Assembly (NCBI GenBank): GCA_036768485.1
Contig: JAVLUZ010000625.1
Coordinates: forward strand, 124,001-188,000
Direction of reading: 5' to 3'
DNA: 64,000 bases
DNA from: Mermis nigrescens
Taxonomy: Eukaryota; Nematoda; Enoplea; Mermithida; Mermithidae
In this document: positions 60,083 to 64,000 of the stretch, piece by piece
How positions within the stretch are numbered: the first letter of the stretch is position 1
How the letters are laid out: every line of letters starts with the position of its first letter
Notes under the pieces: model-generated
Database searches by the model: none
What the model was told of the DNA's origin: nothing
What the model saw: the letters and a program-made list of their open reading frames with translations, nothing else
Translations under genes and position numbers: made by a program

Positions 60083-60343
60083 TATAGGTAGGCGGCACCG
60101 AAGTTCTGTGGGGGGGGGGGGTGCAAGATTTTTTCAAAGGTAAAAAATGGCCGTGAAAATTGTAGTATGGCGAAAAAACACCATTTTTCAACCTTTCTCA
60201 TCGAGAACAATTTATTGGCATCAAAAAATTGCGAAAAAACAAAAAAAATTCAAAAATTGAATTCTGGAGGTACTCTGGTTTTTGGGAGGGGGATATTTTG
60301 GTTTCTGGAGGTGCATACCCCAAACCCCTTATGCCCAGGTAGG
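60083..60343. mobile_element. hAT-type MITE, family B
   Basis: TATAGGTAGGCGGCACC...GCCCAGGTAGG, flanks CCCCTCAC / CCCCTCAT. Confidence 0.85.
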
Positions 60344-60767
60344 CCCCTCATATCCCCCAATGGAAATGTATGCAACCACCCGTTTATAGCTGAAGTATAA
60401 GGTTAACACATTTCCATCCCAGCCATAAGTCGCGATCGAATCGTCAAGTCTTTCACATTTTTCCTCTTTTTGAAATCATATTTTATTTAGAGAACCCTTA
60501 AATTCTAAATTATAATCTAAATACGTTGATATGGGTAGCAATTTACATATATCCCTATTTGCGCGCACGATCAAAGCTAAAAATTGTGCACTGCTTGTCA
60601 CAGGCTTGACCGAACGAGTCGGAGTCGAAGAAATTGGAAAGTAAAAATAAGTCATCAAATCAAACATTAAGCTGGCGAATTCACTGTATTACAAGGCGAG
60701 AGGAAATAAATTTATCAGAATGGAGCTTTTCTACAAATTATTGACAGGTTAAATATCACATGCCATG

Positions 60768-61432
60768 CACACTGGGGGTATAGGGGGGTATCCCTCATAC
60801 ATGGACAAATCGTGCAATCATTCAACCGTATCAATGGGAACCGCGGTATCAATGGGAAGAGCTGCCGGTATCAATGGAAAATTTAAAAATTCTGAACAAA
60901 TAGAAGAGAAATGATGGAAATTCACAAAATGACTCTAAAATCAGTCAATCAACTAGAAAATGGAATATGAATCCAGGAAAATACGTTAAAACCATTTGAA
61001 AATCAGCTAATCAACCAATCAATCAATGACTTACCAACCATTAATCAGTCAAACAATCAATAATTAACCAATTAACCACTAAGCAACCAATCAACCAACC
61101 AAGCAACCATTTAGTACAAGGACAATCAATCAAATAATTGGGCAGCTGGTATCAATGGGTAGACCGGCTTTTGTCCACGTATGGTATCCCCCTACCAGGA
61201 CTTTTGGGAGGCATACCCCCTTAGGCTCTTTTGGAACCAAATCTATTGCTCGAACCACGACAAAGCGTCAAATGAAGTCTAACAGTATAATTTTGCGTAT
61301 ATGTAAATGAATAAAATACGACTAATTTTGTATGTACCAAAATTTGATATTAATTGGGTAAACAATTACTCATTTACTCCTCTAAAAAACTCGGTTTATC
61401 CCCTCTTAGAACTTTTGACCGTGTGCGTGTAT
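60768..61432. mobile_element. Family H element carrying a GGTATCAATGGG MITE
   Basis: GCACACTGGGGGTATAGG...TTTTGACCGTGTGC. Interrupted at 60796-61183. Confidence 0.7.
60796..61183. mobile_element. hAT-type MITE with GGTATCAATGGG motifs, nested in family H
   Basis: CATACATGGACAAATCG...GCTTTTGTCCACGTATG, flanks GTATCCCT / GTATCCCC. GTATCAATGGG occurs four times near its ends (one as GTATCAATGGA). The middle is an AATCAACCAATC-type simple repeat. Confidence 0.85.
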
Positions 61433-61481
61433 TTAAAAATATGAACAGAAAAAATCAAACGAGTTAAACAACGTCATTTAC

Positions 61482-61553
61482 TCTTATCAGCTGAATCGAC
61501 TTCTTTAAGCAATTTGAACGCTTCACTAAAACCCAACGAATGGTTTGTGTGAC
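61482..61553 (-). CDS. CACHD1: CACHD1-like exon 3 (VWA GxTN motif)
   Basis: Strong acceptor (ctgctgattttttag). Encodes GHTNHSLGFSEAFKLL then KEVDSADK. The GxTNH..GF..AF.L pattern is characteristic of VWA domains in alpha2-delta relatives; by comparison with that fold the Thr should be the MIDAS threonine (inference). The donor is GTAAAT after one A (phase 1). A MITE begins only about 60 bp upstream of the acceptor. The open frame continues upstream through the acceptor (IVNNAIYVSAADFL), but no AG there could start an exon. Confidence 0.85.
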
Positions 61554-61612
61554 CTAAAAAATCAGCAGCAGAAACATAAATAGCATTATTTACAATGTGA
61601 ATAGGCGTATAC

Positions 61613-61835
61613 GTAAAGGCCCGAAATATTGGGCGGGGTTCCGTGGCCATAGGAAGCAGGTAAATAAATGACCTCCAATTTTTGGCCAAAAATGGCGAAA
61701 AACGCTTAAATGGCCAGAAAAGCAAGTTTTTGCCAAAAATGGGGGTCAAAAAATTACTGACATTGAGGTGAGATGGGGACAACCGACTTTAGGTGATAAC
61801 TTTTTTGATAGCCCCATTTTCCGGTTACATGTCTC
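61613..61835. mobile_element. Family C MITE just upstream of exon 3
   Basis: TACGTAAAGGCCCGAAATATTG...CCGGTTACATGTC. On the minus strand it ends about 60 bases before the exon 3 acceptor. Confidence 0.75.
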
Positions 61836-62033
61836 ATACATAACTCGTGCTTAACTTTCGGTTGTTTTTTGGCTGATTTTTGGTAAAACACTTTGCAAAT
61901 AATTTGACGCTTGCTTCGTCTGTTGTCTAATTGATTGATTGGCTAGTTTTTCTTGTCTGATTGATTGTTTATTAAGGTTGCTATAATATTAAAGGCTTCA
62001 ACTCAGTCTAGTTCAATTGAATACCTAATAAGT

Positions 62034-62084
62034 AATAATACTAATAATACTAATAATAATAATATTAATAATAATTATACTAAT

Positions 62085-62119
<35 letters not shown>

Positions 62120-62222
62120 GAATATTAATAATACTAATAATAATAGTAATAATACTAATAATAATAACAATACTAATAATAATAATAATAATAATACTAA
62201 TACTAATACTAATACCTAATAC
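62034..62222. repeat. (AAT)n and (ACT AAT)n microsatellite
   Basis: AATAATACT-type repeat; encodes only an Asn/Thr-repeat frame. Confidence 0.93.
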
Positions 62223-62395
62223 CTAATTAATACCTAATTGAATACCTAATTATCCTAACTGTTGCATGTTGAATGGGCTTTGTTTATTCAAATTTACAAC
62301 CCTTCATTCAGTTACTTTTTAGTTTTTTGTGGCATTTCTGATGAAAAGCGATTTCCATTACATACAGATATGTAGTGTTCTAATATCATCAATAC

Positions 62396-62469
62396 CGACT
62401 AACCCTCTATTGATACTGAATTTAAAAAAGTTTATCCACTCTAAATTTGCTTTCGTCGGATGGACCTTA
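62396..62469 (-). CDS. CACHD1: CACHD1-like exon 2 (VWA helix)
   Basis: Encodes KVHPTKANLEWINFFKFSIN and a few more residues, a VWA surface helix of the kind that precedes the GxTN loop. The acceptor used is the second AG of tttagaaag, because it alone keeps phase with exon 1. The first AG, four bases upstream, would need a different upstream phase. The donor GTATTG follows a single G, which completes a Gly codon with exon 3. The exon lies in a transposon-poor stretch between a microsatellite and a MITE. Confidence 0.7.
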
Positions 62470-62827
62470 CTTTCTAAATGTAGTATAAGTTATACTACAT
62501 ATGTAAAGTTATAAAATGCTCAATGTTACAAAAAACAAACTCCGCGAATCTGATCAGAGAAAGCGTGCATAATACCAAACTTCTTCTGGACGACTAAGAA
62601 TATGGATCAGGAAACTCAAGTTCGGCAAAAAATCGAATTTTCAACACATTTTCAAGTGAAAAAGCGGGGAAAAAGATAGAAATGCAAAGATTCGGATAAT
62701 TGAGCGCGCTAATTGACTCTTTTGATTATCGGTTCGAAATTCATATGACACTGTATATGTGAAAATTCATCCGCCGACTGTCAAGTTATAATATTTACGC
62801 AAGTACATACTAGAGTTCATTTAAGGC

Positions 62828-63080
62828 ACGTTACAGCTCAATATTTTGGAAGGGGCTATTCGGTCATTTTCAGAAGGAGGAGAGGTGAATGACCTTGATT
62901 TTTTGCCACAAAATGGCAAAAAAGCACCGATGCAAAAAATGGCCAAAAATCGCCAAAAATCGCAAATTTTTGTCGATAATCGGGGCGGGGAAGAGGGTCA
63001 GAATTTTCAAACTTTGGGGGATGGGGGACGATCAGCTTTGGGCGGGTTGGGGGTGATTCCCCATCCCCTTGTTATACGTG
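62828..63080. mobile_element. Family C MITE
   Basis: CACGTTACAGCTCAATATTT...CCCCATCCCCTTGTTATACG. The ORF here is MITE sequence. Confidence 0.75.
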
Positions 63081-63293
63081 GTATGCGTATCTTACTAATT
63101 ACTATTTAAATTCCTTTAATTCTTCACAAGGAATCGCACTGAAAGTTTATCCGATTCGGCGAAATGTTTAAGTTTAAGATACGCAACAAGAACTAGAAAT
63201 GAAAATGTACCCGAAGATTTTCTAGCATTATCAACGAAGCGACACAAATGATTTTTGATTTCGAGCGTGGCTTTAAAAACTTTTCATCTTTAC

Positions 63294-63345
63294 ACTTCAA
63301 GCGAGCAGGATAAGTAACTTCCTCGCCAACAAGCAAGGTCATCGC
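63294..63345 (-). CDS. CACHD1: CACHD1-like exon 1 in window (VWA fragment)
   Basis: Short exon after a pyrimidine-rich acceptor (tttactttacacag). It starts with two bases completing a Gly codon and reads DDLACWRGSYLSCSLE. It ends with GT of a Val codon before the donor GTAAAG. In VWA domains of this family a Cys followed by a short loop precedes the next helix, which fits. A longer frame through the same place (MTLLVGEEVTYPARL) exists but does not join in phase to the next exon. The exon before it, with the MIDAS DxSxS-type motif, is not in the window. This is the least certain exon because it is short. Confidence 0.6.
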
Positions 63346-63413
63346 CTGTGTAAAGTAAATAAAGGTATTTAAACTACGCAGAGATGAACATTCTATATTA
63401 AATGACACAGGAA

Positions 63414-63812
63414 CATACATGATCTTGGAGAGGCACCCCCTCCCCCCACGCAAGAATTTTTTCACCCCAGCAAAAAATTTTTCCACCCCTCAGAATTAAC
63501 GATTTTTTAAAGTTCCCCGAACTTTTCTACAAAATTTGTAGAAAAGATGCTTTTTAAGCGTTTTTAGCTATCTATTTGCTCAAAAGTGCCAAATTTTAGG
63601 CGCTTCGCACCATCATACTGATCTTTTGACTATATTTTGTTCAATTTGTTCCGATTTTTTTCTCGAAATTTTTTGTTTTTATGTTCTAGGAAGATAGAGC
63701 ATATTCAGAAACGCTAAAAACGATGTTTTTGACGCATATTTACCGCTTTTAGGCCCAGAAAAGGCACTCTATAATTTCAACCTCCCCAGAATTTCCATGC
63801 AGTACATGCATG
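63414..63812. mobile_element. hAT-type MITE, family E
   Basis: CATACATGATCTTGG...CATGCAGTACATGCATG with identical flanks CACAGGAA. It lies about 70 bases upstream of exon 1 of the traced gene, in its intron. Confidence 0.9.
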
Positions 63813-64000
63813 CACAGGAAAAAGAGGAAAGGATATTCCTCAATCCACAATTCGAATTTCGTGGAATCAGCGGTCGACGATTTTGACTTCGGAGAAAAGC
63901 AAAGTAATACAAAAAAAATTTGCTTTGACGTAAAAAATTCAGCAATTATCTAAATTCTTAACTTGGTGCGTTCTGCTATCTTTCCAACGGAATTAAATCG
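63813..64000. other. Window edge, possible further exon not resolved
   Basis: Non-repetitive sequence after the family E MITE. On the minus strand a stretch near 63850-63900 follows a pyrimidine-rich tract (ttactttgcttttctccgaag) but no frame with a good donor in the needed phase was found. Confidence 0.35.

Noticed and set aside
60476..60667. Minus-strand frame with SAQFLALIVRANRDI as an exon between exons 3 and 4
   Set aside because: It has a good GTAAAT donor, but the acceptor lacks a pyrimidine tract and no phase arrangement fixes the exon 4 stop. A one-base frame break explains the data better.
63193..63350. Longer frame MTLLVGEEVTYPARLKC as the coding frame of the first exon
   Set aside because: It ends at a donor in phase 0, which does not join exon 2. 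The shorter frame DDLACWRGSYL joins in phase and fits the VWA pattern.

Overview
This window is animal DNA: AT-rich, intron-dominated and full of small nested transposons. There are no bacterial-style operons. The long reading frames are almost all transposon or microsatellite sequence and are not genes. The one host gene I can support runs on the minus strand across nearly the whole window. It is a homologue of CACHD1 (VWA and Cache domain-containing protein 1, a relative of the voltage-gated calcium channel alpha2-delta subunits). I traced 20 coding exons by eye, from 63345 down to the stop codon at 4088, giving about 1,080 codons. All junctions from exon 4 to exon 20 keep codon phase, and so do exon 1 to 2 and exon 2 to 3. 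Only the exon 3 to 4 junction is broken, by what looks like one extra base in an A-run. The signal peptide and the start of the VWA domain lie beyond base 64000. The phylum cannot be fixed from this sequence; an invertebrate is likely.

Protein layout, N to C: second half of the VWA domain (exons 1-4), first Cache region (exons 5-9), linker and second Cache region (exons 10-14), cysteine-rich alpha2-delta-like C-terminal ectodomain (exons 15-17), one transmembrane helix followed by a run of arginines (exon 18), and a cytoplasmic tail of about 240 residues (exons 18-20). The tail and helix separate it from typical GPI-anchored alpha2-delta proteins and point to CACHD1.

The introns and the 3' flank are a mosaic of short non-autonomous DNA transposons. 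Most families with clear ends have CA...TG termini and 8-bp target-site duplications, as in hAT elements. Recurrent families are those with ends CAGGCACGTA, CAYAGGTGGGCGGCACC, CAGGCCCGTATCCAGG, CAGTGTTTTTTGTA, CATACATGATC and CATACATGTAACGGCTC. Other elements are a degenerate 5'-truncated LINE at about 9990-12965 cut by three MITEs; a 3.5-kb tandem duplication (18774-25828) holding two copies of a 2.54-kb hAT-like element; a 580-bp mariner-like MITE with TA duplication (4582-5161); a 2.5-kb element with terminal inverted repeats of about 790 bp (51235-53768); a 1.35-kb hAT-like element (28081-29425); and several microsatellites, including about 350 bp of (TA)n that begins at a MITE target-site duplication.

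Region by region: 1-4087 is the 3' flank of the gene, made of MITEs. 4088-7836 holds exons 20-19 and the mariner/trimer complex. 7837-13847 holds MITEs and the LINE. 13848-18405 holds exons 18-16. 18406-29989 is the largest intron (tandem duplication, MITEs, 1.35-kb hAT). 29990-45062 holds exons 15-8. 45063-55214 has exon 7 with microsatellites and the long-inverted-repeat element. 55215-63345 holds exons 6-1. No second host gene, tRNA, rRNA or CRISPR array was seen. All coordinates and alignments were worked out by eye.
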